Shown here: in pieces, positions 34,640 through 45,704 of the stretch | Layout: each line of letters begins with the position of its first letter | Numbering within the stretch: position 1 is the stretch's first letter | Origin: Paramacrobiotus metropolitanus | Lineage: Eukaryota > Tardigrada > Eutardigrada > Parachela > Macrobiotidae | Assembly (NCBI RefSeq): GCF_019649055.1 | Contig: NW_026570255.1 | Coordinates: 124,001-188,000 of the forward strand | Reading direction: 5' to 3' | Length of the DNA: 64,000 bases | Notes under the pieces: model-generated | What the model was told of the DNA's origin: nothing | Databases searched by the model: none | What the model saw: the letters and a program-made list of their open reading frames with translations, nothing else | Made by a program: the position numbers and the translations under genes

Positions 34640-35508
34640 AACTGATTTAATAGGAGCTGCTACGGCATATATCGGCATCCCTTTTTATCGACCCATCTTA
34701 AGCGAGAGAAGCTACGGTGAATTTAGCCGGCTCTCTGAAAAAGGATGAAGAAATGGATCGTGCGACGAGATGAACCTTACTAGGGAAGCAAGCTGAATGA
34801 GCTTGAAAGCCGCAGAAAAGTCATGTCCCTCCATGACATGCTGACTGAAACTGACGATGTCGCACATCCATGATCATCTGGTCGAAAAGATGATCTCACC
34901 AGGGAGGAAGCGAACTTCGCTTATCTATATGATGTCCCTCCATGACTTAAAACGGATCTCATTCTGAAAGTCGTACAATTGATACGCACCTATTCCAAAA
35001 CAGAAGCAGTATTCCTAAGTCGTACTTGATACGCACCTGATTCCTAAAAAAGCGGATGTGATGAAAGTCGCACAAAGATGCACAAGATGCTCAAGCCGAG
35101 CGAAGTTGCTCAAGATGGAGCGGAATGGGCCAAAGAGATGCGGCAAACGGTGGACAGGACCTGTGACCTATGCCAGTCAAACGGAGGATCCTAGTCTTCA
35201 TGTTTGATTAACTGCTTTTTGTTGATCTGTTTTAACTGTTGATCTGTTTATTGATGATATGGAATAGTATTTTTCTACAGATCTCTTTATTTTCACATTG
35301 AGCATTTGGAATCACGTGATAAAATGGATTAAGAGAATCTGTTTTTTTAGGAGTGCACAGACCATCGATTGGAACTGGACGGAATGGATTGAACCTCGAC
35401 GGAGCTCGGCCTCCCACCCAGAGGCATGTGAGCGATAGCTCCCCTAGCGTCCACCTTCGTTGCGCTAGTGGTGTGCCTCGTTGCACTACTCTTTGGGGAA
35501 TTGCCGTC
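34640..35508 (+). other. 3' non-coding part of giant element
   Basis: No ORF. It contains short direct repeats (ATGTCCCTCCATGAC twice, at about 34828 and 34933; AGTCGTAC...GATACGCACCT twice, at about 34970 and 35020). A weak purine tract (TTTGGGGAA, about 35492) precedes the 3' LTR. Confidence 0.45.
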
Positions 35509-35789
35509 TGTGGCGTGTCTCGCTTCTGATTGGTTGACGGCTACAGCCGTTCATTGTGTTCACTATGTGCAGTGATTTGGCATTGCTGAGAGCAGATGGA
35601 ATTTGGCACTCTGAGCGGTGTGAACGTTAGTGTGTGTTATGATTCCCGATCAAAGACGCTAATAAAGTGTACAACGTTAACTGGATGTCGTGCGCTGCGC
35701 TTTTATTCCCGTAGACGTTACGTTTTACACTTCACAGGGTCCTGTCAGTCTGGATCTCTGTCCTGGACTCATGTCCAGTCCACGGTAAT
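35509..35789 (+). repeat. 3' LTR of giant element
   Basis: Counterpart of 17508-17788; same TGTGGCG start and GTAAT end. Homology stops exactly at the end on both sides. Confidence 0.85.
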
Positions 35790-36379
35790 TCGCGTATCCG
35801 CAAGAGAACACTGGACTCTTCAGTAGTCAAAGGGCATTGTGCACTGCGCGGTTGGAGATCCGTGAGCGGTGGAACACTGGGCAAGGCCTGGAACAGGTTG
35901 CGATCCTCGAAACTCTACCATATTTGCAGTAGCACGGATTCGGAGAGTTGTAACCCGACATTTTCATTTCCTGCACCGTACAGCGCTTGGCTTTTTTTGT
36001 TAGCGTTCAGTATGACGCGGACGTTCCCGTTTTAACTCTGATTTCTTATCTGTTTAAATAGTTTCTTCCGCTAATAAATCGGCATGTCTTTATTCTGGGT
36101 ACGTTACAAAGTCAAGGTGATTAACGGGGTGGCCTTGTAAATGTTATCAATATTGTTGCCTTGTAAATAAAACCGCAATGATTGCCGATTTTGCACTACA
36201 AAAATTTGATCAACTGAATCGAATAACATAAATCTATAAGAATATATACAGAATGCAAATAAAATAAAAGAGTGAATCGACGAGCATACTTCCCGTCTGA
36301 AAATAGCCTGATAATGTACAAAAAGATACGTGTTCAGTAGGGATTAACAGAAGAAGAATCGCGCAGGCTTCTATCGTAT
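35790..36379. other. Intergenic between LTR and F-box pseudogene
   Basis: No gene. 36180-36360 is the inverted copy of the F-box gene 3' flank, the CAAATTTTTGATCAA-type segment also found after genes A and D. Confidence 0.45.
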
Positions 36380-38047
36380 CGGATGTACCTAGCTGCATTC
36401 CTCAGCCCTTCGCCCAGAAAGTGCCGGGCGAGGCGCGACAGCTTCTACATCCGCAATTCTCCCAGCCCGTCCACGCACCATTTCTTCCCGCGGTGATGCG
36501 CCGACCTTTGCGGATCAGCCCGCGTCCGATCACTCCGGCCGCGTTACATTTCGGCCTTACAGGTTCATTTCGGCCAACGTTCATTTCGGCCGTGGCTCAC
36601 TTCGGCCGACACTCATTTCGGCCAACACTCATTTCGGCCAAAGCTCATTTCGGCGACCGAATGTGTCGGCCATCTTAGGCTCTCTTAGTTTTTTTATGTT
36701 TTCTTAGGTTTATTATGACTTCTTGGGTTTCTTAGGTTTTCTTATGTTTCTTAGGTTTGTTATGGTTTCTAAGGTTTCTTAGGTTTTCTTGTGTTTCTTA
36801 TGTTATGAATTTATGGTTTGTTTGGTTATCTTAGACTTTCTTAGGTTTCGGTATTTATTCTTAGGTTATTATCGGGTGATTTAAGATCTGATTATTTTTT
36901 TTCGTTTCTTGGTATTGTAGGTGTCGTGCAGTTAACTCACCCTGGACTGTAGACTTCGTGTGATCTTATGACGGTCGCGATGTGTTAATAAGAACACTTG
37001 GAAAAGAGACATGATGGTGCATTGGTGACAATAGCACTTCCAAAATTGTTTGAAAAACAGTGCTTGCAAGATGAAGTAGAAACAGAAGAAAAGTTCGTGC
37101 TAACTATAATCATTCAGTTACTTTTACGCTGCAGAAGAAAAGTTTAGGCAAGGCCTATTTCCGCCGAAATGTACTTTGGCCGAAGTGAATTGCGGCCGAA
37201 ATGGATGACGGCCGAAGCGAGTGTCGGCCGAAAACGTGTGGCCGAAATGAGCGCGGCCGAAATGAAAAAGGCCGAAGTGATCGATAGCCGGATCAGCCGA
37301 TTGCACTCCACACAGTGTCTGCAAAACGGAATCTCAGCGAAGGTTTTCCTACAAGTCGCGAAAGCAGAGTTAACACGGCGTAAATTTCCTTTTCACCTTG
37401 CAGAAGAGTTTGTGCAGCAGTTCCTTTGCCTTAGAGTTCCCGCCCGAATTAAACCGTTGGACTAGTTCCTGCATGTTCTCCACACACCCCGTCTCCAGCG
37501 CATTCCACATTTTGCAACCGAAATCAATACCCAGCTGCAAACGGAAACTGTGGTTAAGGATATGGAAAACGAGGAGACCAATGGACCCCGCCCTTGGTTA
37601 TGAGGACCACATCGCACGGAAGGGTGTGGCATACGGCAAAAAAATCTTGAAGCCAACCACAACCGAATCCCGCATCATGGCCCGCATGCGATGGAGACGG
37701 GTGCAGGGCGCACTCGGCAGCGTGAGGGGCATCGCCTCTACTGATGATCGCCGAATGAACTAGAGCGCGGGGCAGATGGATGGTCCGCGGTGGGATTCCG
37801 GTTTGACGAGCAGCCAAATATTGGATTAAGTCGATCGCGGGCCACGCGTAACTCGAGAACCCCCACAGATCTTTGTCGTGGCTTATGGTAAGACGGTGCG
37901 TACTGGGGCGTAAGGATTGGTAAACGCTGGTCAGGTTAAGAAAATGTCGAGCATCGCTGCGGACAGCAATTATGGAACGCCGTGTTTGTGTCTCATTGAT
38001 TCGGTTCCACGTTGCGCACACGGCCTGCAGCATCTGGAAGACTTCTC
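36380..38047 (-). pseudogene. F-box family pseudogene F
   Basis: Minus-strand copy. Exon 2 runs from about 38047 down to 37403 (QAVCATWNRINE; GFGCGWLQDF; LPCDVVLITKGG; KELLHKLFCK before donor GTGAAA), with a frame change near 37560. Exon 3 starts at about 37315 (TLCGVQSADP) but is split by the foldback insertion 36521-37288 and resumes at 36510 down to about 36380 (GKKWCVDGLGEL), with an in-frame TAG after LRM. The F-box is cut off at its second half, and exon 1 is absent. The break on that side is an inverted junction with the plus-strand pseudogene that starts at 38036. Confidence 0.75.
36521..37288. mobile_element. Foldback element with tandem-repeat TIRs
   Basis: Inserted in exon 3 of pseudogene F and flanked by a perfect 10-bp duplication CGGATCAGCC (36511-36520 and 37289-37298). 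Each arm consists of degenerate units of about 16-17 bp ending TCGGCC on the left (36530-36660) and the inverted GGCCGA on the right (37155-37280), the classic Foldback layout. The outermost bases share CGATCACT-CGGCC. The core holds TTTCTTAGG-type repeats (36665-36880). No protein encoded. Confidence 0.85.
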
Positions 38048-38955
38048 GCATTTGGACACTTTAACGCAGACAAATCTGCGCGCTGTATGCGCAGAGTAGA
38101 ACGCTTTTACCGATTCGCCTTTCTTAGCAGCCAATCTCATTCTAAACAGCGCGGCGGTTAGGCAGAGCCGACCATTCAGAGAATCGTGCTGACGTGTTCT
38201 CTCCTTTCTCACGTCTTCAATCGTTTATCATCTTCGACGCATCGCGTTGTTCTCGCCGATCGCGGACGCTGCACCGAAGTCAGGTAGGTTATTGAAATGT
38301 TGTACATGGTCCAATTCGTGGCACAGCGCAGTCCCGGAACTCGGCACTGAAAACGATTCATTTGCATCGTTTGGAGATCATTCTGATGGTCGCGACCCGC
38401 TGCGACCCGGTTGCATCGAACAGCGAACCTTCGTCTGCATGCTGCATCGGCCGCGGGATCGGTCCCGCAACTTCAGCATCAATCTGTCCGTTTTCATCAG
38501 CGCATGCAGCGACCTTTCTTGTGGAAGTCTCCAGTTGACAAGATGCACCATCACGCTGGAGTACATGATGTCGTCCATGCTTAGAAAAGCGATTCTCGTT
38601 CCGCTCCACATTACGCAGCGTAATCCGGAGACACGCGGCAATAACTGCGTGAGTTGGAAAGCTCTGGAGGTCGGGCTACCGCTACACACTGCAGAGCAAC
38701 TGTGCGCTTTGTCCGCGTTTTTGACCGCATCTAATGCGGACCCGGATCGAAGTAATTTCTGCATCTTCTTTGCAAGGTGAGACAAATTCGACGTAAAAAA
38801 ACCGTTAATAGCTAATCGCGGGGCTGATATGTCGGTTTTTGCAGGTGTTGTGTGCGCTGCAGTCGGCCGATCCGAGTCCCTCGCTGCGCTTGAAGAACTT
38901 CCAGATTGAGAAGCTGTCGCGGCTGACGCTGCAGTTCGTCCAGGTGTACTGGTGA
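38036..38955 (+). pseudogene. F-box family pseudogene H
   Basis: Begins abruptly inside the F-box (EDFSHLDTLTQTNLRAVCAE, then TAG), loses frame several times, regains the body at about 38480-38770 (FISACSDLSCGSLQLTRCTI; KALEVGLPLHTAEQL), and ends with exon 3 at 38845-38955 (VLCALQSADPSPSL, then QIEKLSRLTLQF), which lacks the KKWC-DGL segment. Exon 1 and the start of exon 2 are missing. Sister of the 14317-14730 fragment. Confidence 0.75.
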
Positions 38956-40584
38956 TCCCGCGCATGATCAGAAAGCACTTGACTGCATTTTTTGCAAATA
39001 TGTGACGCTGTCAAGTGTCAACACGTCGTCTACCGTGACAGACTCGTGAAGATTCGCTGGCTCATTATGTGTGATTTTCGCGGCATCTGTCTGTTAATTT
39101 TTGCAATCGCTGTCCAAATTTCTTTCAGTAGGCCAATGCGTGCGCGCATGTTTGTGAAGCGGCAGTGCCGATGCGTTCCATTTTTGTGACTTTTCTATGT
39201 GGTAAAGCCTTAAGTAGAGATTCTACCGATTTCGGCCTCTTTTCACTGTTCTCACTGGCGCAATGTGTGTCCTTGTGCTGCAATCTTTCACCAAGCACTG
39301 TGATATTTTCACTACACACATTAGAAGTTTGAACTCGGTTTGGTTAGTTTAAAGTGTAAAAGTTACTGATATAAAGTAGTTATTTTGCGGACGCAATAAC
39401 AATTCAAGCAAATTTTTTTTAATTTTTCATTCAAGCACAGCAATGTTTTCCGATGGAATGAGTAAAGTATTGAAAAAAACTTTTTAACACCCAAAGTTAC
39501 TTTGCTTTATTTTTTAAAGAGTACTGTACATAAACGTTTTCCACAAAAACGCTTCACAATTCTTTTTGAAAATGATTTTTCTTTAGTTTGATCAAAGTTT
39601 GAGAATTTCTGAAATCGCTGTGAATTGTTATTGATTTTAGTGATTGTTTTACAAAAATTGTTCAGGATGGGAAGAAGAAAGTTCTTTTGTACTGCGCTTT
39701 CCGTTGGTCTTATCGATTCTGCGCATGCAGTGCCGCCACACTAGATTGTGTGCACAACCAAGAGTGGACTTTGGCCACTCTTTCATATGCGCTCACGGGA
39801 CGGCGCTATGTACTTCCGTTGTGTGTGCCTTTGTTATGCTCTATGCGTCCTCACTTGCAAACATGTGTCTTGTCTGCTTGTGTCACATTCGCAATCTGGC
39901 ATGGTGTACAACAACCGCATCGCATCTTCCAGAATGAAAGAAAACACTTCTCGATGCAGTCTTTCTTTCACTGATTTTGACCACAGATGGCAGTAGTGTG
40001 GAAAGATACGCCAGGCCGCCAAATCGTTCCTGGTCGGCAACGAAAAAACTTGAACAACTTTGTCGTTGAAACTTACTTTTACTAAACTTCCGCCCAGTAA
40101 TAGATGTAACCCTTCTTATTACAACTGTAGAAATTGGAAAATCTCGTTTTCGATCTTACGACCTGTAAAGTATGGCGTCACGAGATTTCCATAATGCCCA
40201 TGGCAACTTGCCATGAGATTATGTTGGTTCATTATTGTTGTTGTTATTGTCCTTTGTTTGTTGTATTCAGTTCCCGATGAAATAAAGAGCAGATCGCTCC
40301 TTCACGTCGTGACACGACCATATTATAAATTCTCCTTAATGAACACATATTTTACTGTCTCCATCAAAACCATTAACAAGAATAACATTCAATTAAGCAG
40401 TGTTGTGATCATACAAGGCGACCTAGCGTTGCCTTATTGTGCACTATTTTTGTAGTCCATTTGATTTTTTTCCAAAGTAAACTACAGAAACAGATGATCA
40501 GTCAGATAAAAAGGTATGCAGAGCGAGCGCAATGACTTCCAACGGTGATACCCACAAAGAAACCAAATATTTTCAGGCCGTAGT
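38956..40584. other. Intergenic
   Basis: The first 250 bp are the 3' flank shared with 14731-14980. Around 39640-39990 three overlapping frames stay open on the plus strand, but none looks like a protein. 40491-40524 repeats a roughly 30-bp sequence also found at 15250-15283. Confidence 0.4.
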
Positions 40585-40845
40585 TTAGAAAAGGATGACA
40601 GTATCGCACGAAATGGTACAGGTCGCTGCGATCCAGTCTGTGCTTATAAAGAAGACGCTGCCAACTGGCGAATATTCGCGTCGCCGGTTGAGACAACTCA
40701 GATTTACGAAGAGATCATTGTTCGCCACACCTACAACGAGCCCGTAAGACATCTGCTGATCGCTCGCCAGAACGTATACGGCGTTATCGTGGTCCCTTTC
40801 CTGGGTCGGAATAGAAAATGAAGTTTCGGTGCTCAAGAAAAGCAC
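40585..40845 (-). pseudogene. F-box family exon 1 fragment
   Basis: Minus-strand remnant of the Tudor/Agenet-like exon: RDHDNAVYVLASDQQMSYG, then LNRRREYSPVGSVFF. It ends in a stop where paralogues enter the second barrel. No in-frame ATG precedes it, and no F-box exon follows. Confidence 0.65.
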
Positions 40846-41149
40846 AACTGGCTACGGAGAACAGCGAAGTGCGAACAGTTCTACAGTATCAGAATAATTA
40901 ATTATTCGTTTCTAACACACACTGATAAGCACACTAAATAATGCAATCCAAATCCATTTTGGCTGAGTGAAACAGAATAATCACCAGCCATTTTAATCGC
41001 TATATGGGTGGTAAAAACATCAGCGAAGAACCTCCATCTATGGCTGATCCTTTCGTTGTTTAGAGGCACTTGTGACCAATGCATTACATACCGACTCTAC
41101 GACTTCATCATCGAAATATCGGTTTCCCAGAACTGCCATCGGGAAACCT

Positions 41150-42530
41150 CCATGAAAGAGTGTGGACGTGCTGGAAACAACGCCAGACTCCGGTACGGAC
41201 AGTGTCTCAACCAGCCTCAAGCGAAGAGGTGGTTGTCCCATGTGGTCACGCCATAGAGCACACGGAAGTCGTTACACTATCGCGAATCCGCTAGAAGTTA
41301 CCCGCTAATTGGTGGACCGCTGGCGCGACGGAAGCTGAACACGGGAAATTATCCAAACGAGTAACGAAGTCCCCTTTTGGAAATTTTGCTTGCAGTTGCC
41401 GAGTTACAGCTCACAGAGGCGGCAGCCGCCTGTCCCGTCCAGCGCAGCGTTGATGCCGATTTGTTCCGCTGCGAGAACCGTCGGTGTCGCCGTTGTAGAC
41501 GGCTGTGTGGTGTATACTCTGCGGCGACCCAAAGGCGACAGGAAATCCAGAATTGCGATTGAAATCTTGAACAAACTAACGCTTGTTTTAGTTGAATATA
41601 CATAGTGCGCATCTTGCGGTCATATTTTGCCATATTGTAGGTGGAACTTCACAGCTTCCATAATCACTTAAGCCAGTACGGTTTTTAAATACCAGTTCCA
41701 CCGTCGAATATCCACAGTCCACACCGCAGCAGGGGGTGATGTCGTTGCGCTGCCGATCGAAATATCTACGGAAGTCTTCTCGTTTTTGGAATGTGCAATG
41801 CAGATGAAGATGCGCATTGTCTGCGCAACATGGAACGCTATTCTGGAATCGTTAGTTTTAGCATGGAACCTCGTTCTCGTTACCACGGCCGGAGAGACTT
41901 CATCCTGGCTGTCCTGTTTCCTCCATACTCTCGTCCTCAATCGCCTTTCATCATCCAGCCAACGCAATATTCTCACGAATGGCGAAAGATGTCTCGAGGA
42001 AAACCACATCCTAAAAGTGTTGGACAGAATTCACTTCGTTGCCCACCGGAATTAGGGAATCCGATTGCAAGCTGTTCATTTGTACCGGGTGCAGTTTAAA
42101 ATTAGTTCCGACGGTTGACCATCCGCCCGCGTGTTGCATCGGCTGTGCCACCTGATTTAACTGCCACGTACCGTCAGCATCGACCTCGCGGATTTTATAA
42201 CCGTGTGCAGCAATCACCAGTGTAGAAGTATCCAGTTAACACTGTGCACTATCACGTTGAAGTGCCATCGACGAAGTGTCGTCCTTGGAGAAGCGGCATG
42301 AACAGATCCTGAGCGTCCCGACCCATTTTGCACAGCGTCTGGCGATGTGCCTGCGCGGTTCTTGCTGTCTCGAGTCGGGACTAACATTGTTCGCGGAAAA
42401 GCAATGGCAATTTCAGACTGGTTACTTGCTGCCGTTGCAGCGAACAGATCGACAAAAGACCGGCTCCTCCATGTCCACCGAGCGCCCGTAGCGCAGTCCG
42501 ACGTCGCCGCCCACACTGTTTTCCTTTAGA
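41150..42530 (+). pseudogene. F-box family pseudogene I
   Basis: Heavily decayed plus-strand copy. Exon 1 traces are at 41155-41220 (GNNARLRYGQ) and 41480-41560 (VVDGCVVYTLRR). Exon 2 starts near 41730 with an F-box lacking its usual core (LPIEISTEVFSFLECAMQMKMRIVCATWN), then the body (GIRLQAVHLYRVQFKI after a stop near 42055; LTLCTITLKC). Frames change at least three times. No terminal exon found. It groups with pseudogene H by the LT-CTITL phrase. Confidence 0.65.
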
Positions 42531-43636
42531 ATCCGTCACACATCGATAGCTACTATAAGGGATTAACCAAGTTTGCGAAACGCAATAGAAAATGGAACGA
42601 ACCAAAAACTGAATTTGCAAAATTTTCGCAACAGCCCAAAATTTCCTTGTAACCTTCCGTTACATCGCAGTAACTACTAGCTACATGTAGCTTGAGTAAA
42701 TTACAGCGGTGAGATTTTACGCATTCGGACGTACTTCAGTACGATTTTGATGCAAATTCTGCCGTCATAGTAGTGACCAGCAACCAATCGGCGATTGCTC
42801 AAACCCGCATTCCGCAAACTAGAGAAGGCGCTTCGTCGAAACCGGTTGCACTATAGCTTGCGTACGATTGCATACGCGAAAACTTCGCGAATCAATAAGA
42901 GTAAGTAAGATAAAGTATTAAGGCAACACCTGGAAATGGTCATAACTGTTAGCATTCTCCAGAATCTATTTGCAAGGGCCAACCAATGTTCTACCTGTAC
43001 TTACCATACTTCGTTGGTTTAATGCTAATTCTTATGGTTCTGATGTTCTAGATCGCCAGCTGAAAACAGGTCGTTCGTCGACTTTCCCTGCGCAACGGTC
43101 GCCGGAACGTTCCCAACACGTTCACCTGCAGCGGTTGCTGGGTCCGCACGTGGCCGACAGCGGGTTCTTCATCGGCATTACCTGCAAAAAGGTCACCGGA
43201 ACGATCTCAACACGTTCTGCTGCAGCGGTTGCTTGGTCGTGGCACGTGGCCAACAGCGGGCTCTTCGTCGACTTTCCTGCGCAACAGTCCCCGGAACGAT
43301 TTCACTGCAATATCCTTCCGCGCAGGCTGCGACCTATCACTAAGATGCGCAATCTGAAAGACCTGAACAAGAAAGGCACCAAGACAGCGCAGCTGATTTA
43401 TGGCATCCGGAGTTTTGGTATGCGCTTGATTGATTCCTTCAGAAGACGAGAAAGAGCGACATGGGTTATTTTAACCACAAGTAAGACCACTAAATTCTAA
43501 ATACTGGATTACGCCCAAGAATGTGAACAAGCTCTGGCAGATCCTACAGTGAGGTTCTTTTTCAGTGGATTCGTCGTCTTTGGCTTGGGAGTTAAAGCAG
43601 TTCTATCTTCAAGGATACTGTTTTTCGGCTGTACAA
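42531..43636. other. Intergenic with exon-derived tandem repeat
   Basis: No gene supported. A tandem repeat resembling a piece of the F-box exon 1 occupies 43075-43305. The open frame across it lacks family structure beyond the repeat. Confidence 0.45.
43075..43305 (+). repeat. Tandem repeat derived from F-box exon 1
   Basis: About 2.4 copies of a 95-bp unit starting at 43075, 43169 and 43265. Each unit contains a CGTGGCCRACAGCGGGYTCT segment that reads VANSGLFVDF, like the VADNGLFVDL of the 48087-50186 gene. Confidence 0.6.
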
Positions 43637-44942
43637 ATGGAGAATGTCGTTGAACTCGCGGTAATCGTTTCTGGATTTAAGGATCGACTCTTCGCGTTAC
43701 GAGAGCGCCAGAAAGGCCTTGCATTAAGAACGTAAGTACCGTCTAAAAGCGGAAAGGCCTGCACTTACCGTGCAGTGTTTTTACCTAATCTACAGTCAGA
43801 CTAATGTTATGCGTACTGTCATTTGTTTGGCATCATGATACTGAAGTTAACTGCAGGGAAGGACCGTTCGGCCACGTGGAGATACAGTTTTACGACCGCC
43901 TGGCCGAACACGTTGACAAGGAGGGTGAGACAGTGGAGATTGAGGACGAGGTTTTATTGGTGCCACGAAAACTACTCCAGTTAGCCAAGAGCGCCCGCTC
44001 GATTTTCAAGTCGTTCGTAGGTGCGTGGATCATTACATTTGTAATACGACGCTTTCCCAGGTGCACTAGCATATTTGCTGGAAGAGCAGTTCCTGTCAAA
44101 TGGATAACTTTTTTTTCAATCGTTCACTATATGATGCTTTCAGAGAAACCGGGCACCTTCGAAGTGGTAGGACTAACAGTGCGCACACAAAAGTCAACTC
44201 CTGCCGGGATCGTGGGAAAAGTTGATCAGGAAACAGTGGGTCATCTGATACGGGAAATGTTCGATGATTTCCAGAAGACGCTTCTGAAAAATGCTTCGGT
44301 AGCTCCGGCTCAATAAACTGCTGCTTTCTTCAAACGATCGTACTATTTTCTTACTGTAGATATTGGAGTCGGCAGAATTCATTAAGCCGTGGAGTAGTGA
44401 CTTAAAATCTCGTGGACTGACCGTCATGGTCGAAGAATATCTCCGGGCAGATGAGCTACAGCGCGGGAGTTATTCGCAATTTCTCCTTCTGTTAGCTCGG
44501 CAGGATGTTTTTGCTTCTGACATCTTTGGTATAAGGTCAGTTCACATGAACATTTTAAAAAACATTTAGTAGGTTTCCTGATCAGTGCTTGCTTATAAAT
44601 AAAAAATCTGCATGCATTTAGTTTCGTATATTCCATTTTTCATTTCTGTTTTGCAGCTTCGGCCAGATCATCCGCCGGACCGACGAAATTATCGAACGAA
44701 TTCCCAACCTGTATGCATTGTTGGCCGCTCTGTCTGGGCCACTTGTGGGAGAAGCTTTCGTCACGCTGAATGACATGGAAAAAGCCTTTGCCCGCGCCAA
44801 TGCGCACATTTGGCAGTATCGTCCCAAGCTGCATGCGTGGCTGCATGCAAATTTAACGACACGCGAGTTAAAGGCTGTCCGCGCTTGCCAGAAAAAGGCG
44901 GATGGAATTGTCCTTAGCTACTTTAAGGCACCGGCTCACTAA
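43637..44942 (+). CDS. Five-exon orphan gene J, about 291 aa
   Basis: Five exons splice into one frame with consensus sites and changing phases: 43637-43731, 43857-44020, 44144-44298, 44360-44535 and 44657-44942. Start ATG 43637 (MENVVELAVIVSGFKDRL); stop TAA 44940-44942 after KAPAH. The product is mixed charged and helical (EDEVLLVPRKLLQLAKSARS; LIREMFDDFQKTLL; RTDEIIERIPNLYALLAAL). No signal peptide, membrane helix or known motif is evident. The perfect phase agreement at four junctions strongly supports a real gene. It is unrelated to the F-box family. Function unknown. Confidence 0.7.
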
Positions 44943-45704
44943 ACTGATCGTGTTAATTGTTGCGTCAGGAAGAACTTTCAGGGTTTTAGCTATCGTTTGA
45001 TTAGCGCACTTTTTGTGGAGCAGCATTCAATCATTACTGTAATGAAAATTAGTCATTTTGCGTCTGCTTTGTTTATTTAGTTTGCTACAACCTCGAGTAC
45101 TACTGAGCTTATTTGAAGACGCAGGATGCAGTTTGCGCACGGTAATTTTACTACGTCATTGTAAACAAAGAACAAACTTGTTTGACTGACAAGCAAATTC
45201 GGTTGTTGTCTTGCAAAGAATCCTCGTACTGTGTTGACGAGACTATCACACACTTTTCCCCAGAGACAAGTTTTCGTGTGCAAACCATGCCGGTTACCAG
45301 CCTGTCGGGGAAACCACTGTGAGTCTCCAATAAAATCGTCCGTTAACTCAAGAGCGCGACTGTTATTAATTTTCTTTACAATCTGCTCATAAATCATGAT
45401 AAATGTCACGGTGCTTCTATGAAAAACTCTTGGACAAATTGCAAAATGTGGCTTCGAATAAAAAAGAAAGTCGGTAATGTAACGAACAAAATCAAATACG
45501 GTGCAAGAGGAATGAAGTAAGTCTGTGGAAAATGCACAGCAGTAAGCAAATGAATTAAAATCCGATAGTAATAGTACTAGTACTATCAGCCAAAACCCAG
45601 TTCAGTGTTTTGCCACGGCTTGACCGACGCCGAGCATGGTCAAAGTGGAACAAAACAAATGCCGAGCGGAATAGTGCAAAATCACCATCATTCCAATAGT
45701 CGCA
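44943..45704. other. Intergenic with dispersed repeat
   Basis: Contains the dispersed repeat 45001-45412. Nothing else recognised. Confidence 0.4.
45001..45412. repeat. Dispersed 0.41-kb repeat, copy 1
   Basis: Direct repeat of 50291-50710, with scattered differences and small indels (for example CATTGTAAACAAAG here against CATTGTATGTGTAAACAAAG there). Both copies lie downstream of a gene. No TIRs or ORF recognised. Confidence 0.85.

Larger units (their letters stand above)
17508..35789 (+). mobile_element. 18.3-kb giant Ty3/gypsy-type LTR retrotransposon
   Basis: Bounded by two nearly identical 281-bp direct repeats (17508-17788 and 35509-35789). A primer-binding-site-like sequence follows the left one. 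The internal part has gag (coiled coil, capsid-like segment, zinc knuckle and Gly-rich tail), pol remnants (pre-RT linker, RT thumb, RNase H start, integrase) and a further block of unidentified ORFs between pol and the 3' LTR. Many stops and frameshifts make it inactive. The plus strand is A-rich and full of GATC/CGATCT words, unlike the neighbouring F-box genes, which fits a separate origin. No matching target duplication was found at the outer ends. Confidence 0.85.

Noticed and set aside
39644-39996. Three overlapping plus-strand ORFs
   Set aside because: All three frames stay open over the same 300 bp, which reflects low stop density; none has splice sites, homology or composition typical of a protein.
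42970-43500. Open frame of 176 codons
   Set aside because: It is explained by the exon-derived tandem repeat at 43075-43305 followed by unrelated sequence; it lacks the family structure and a sensible start.
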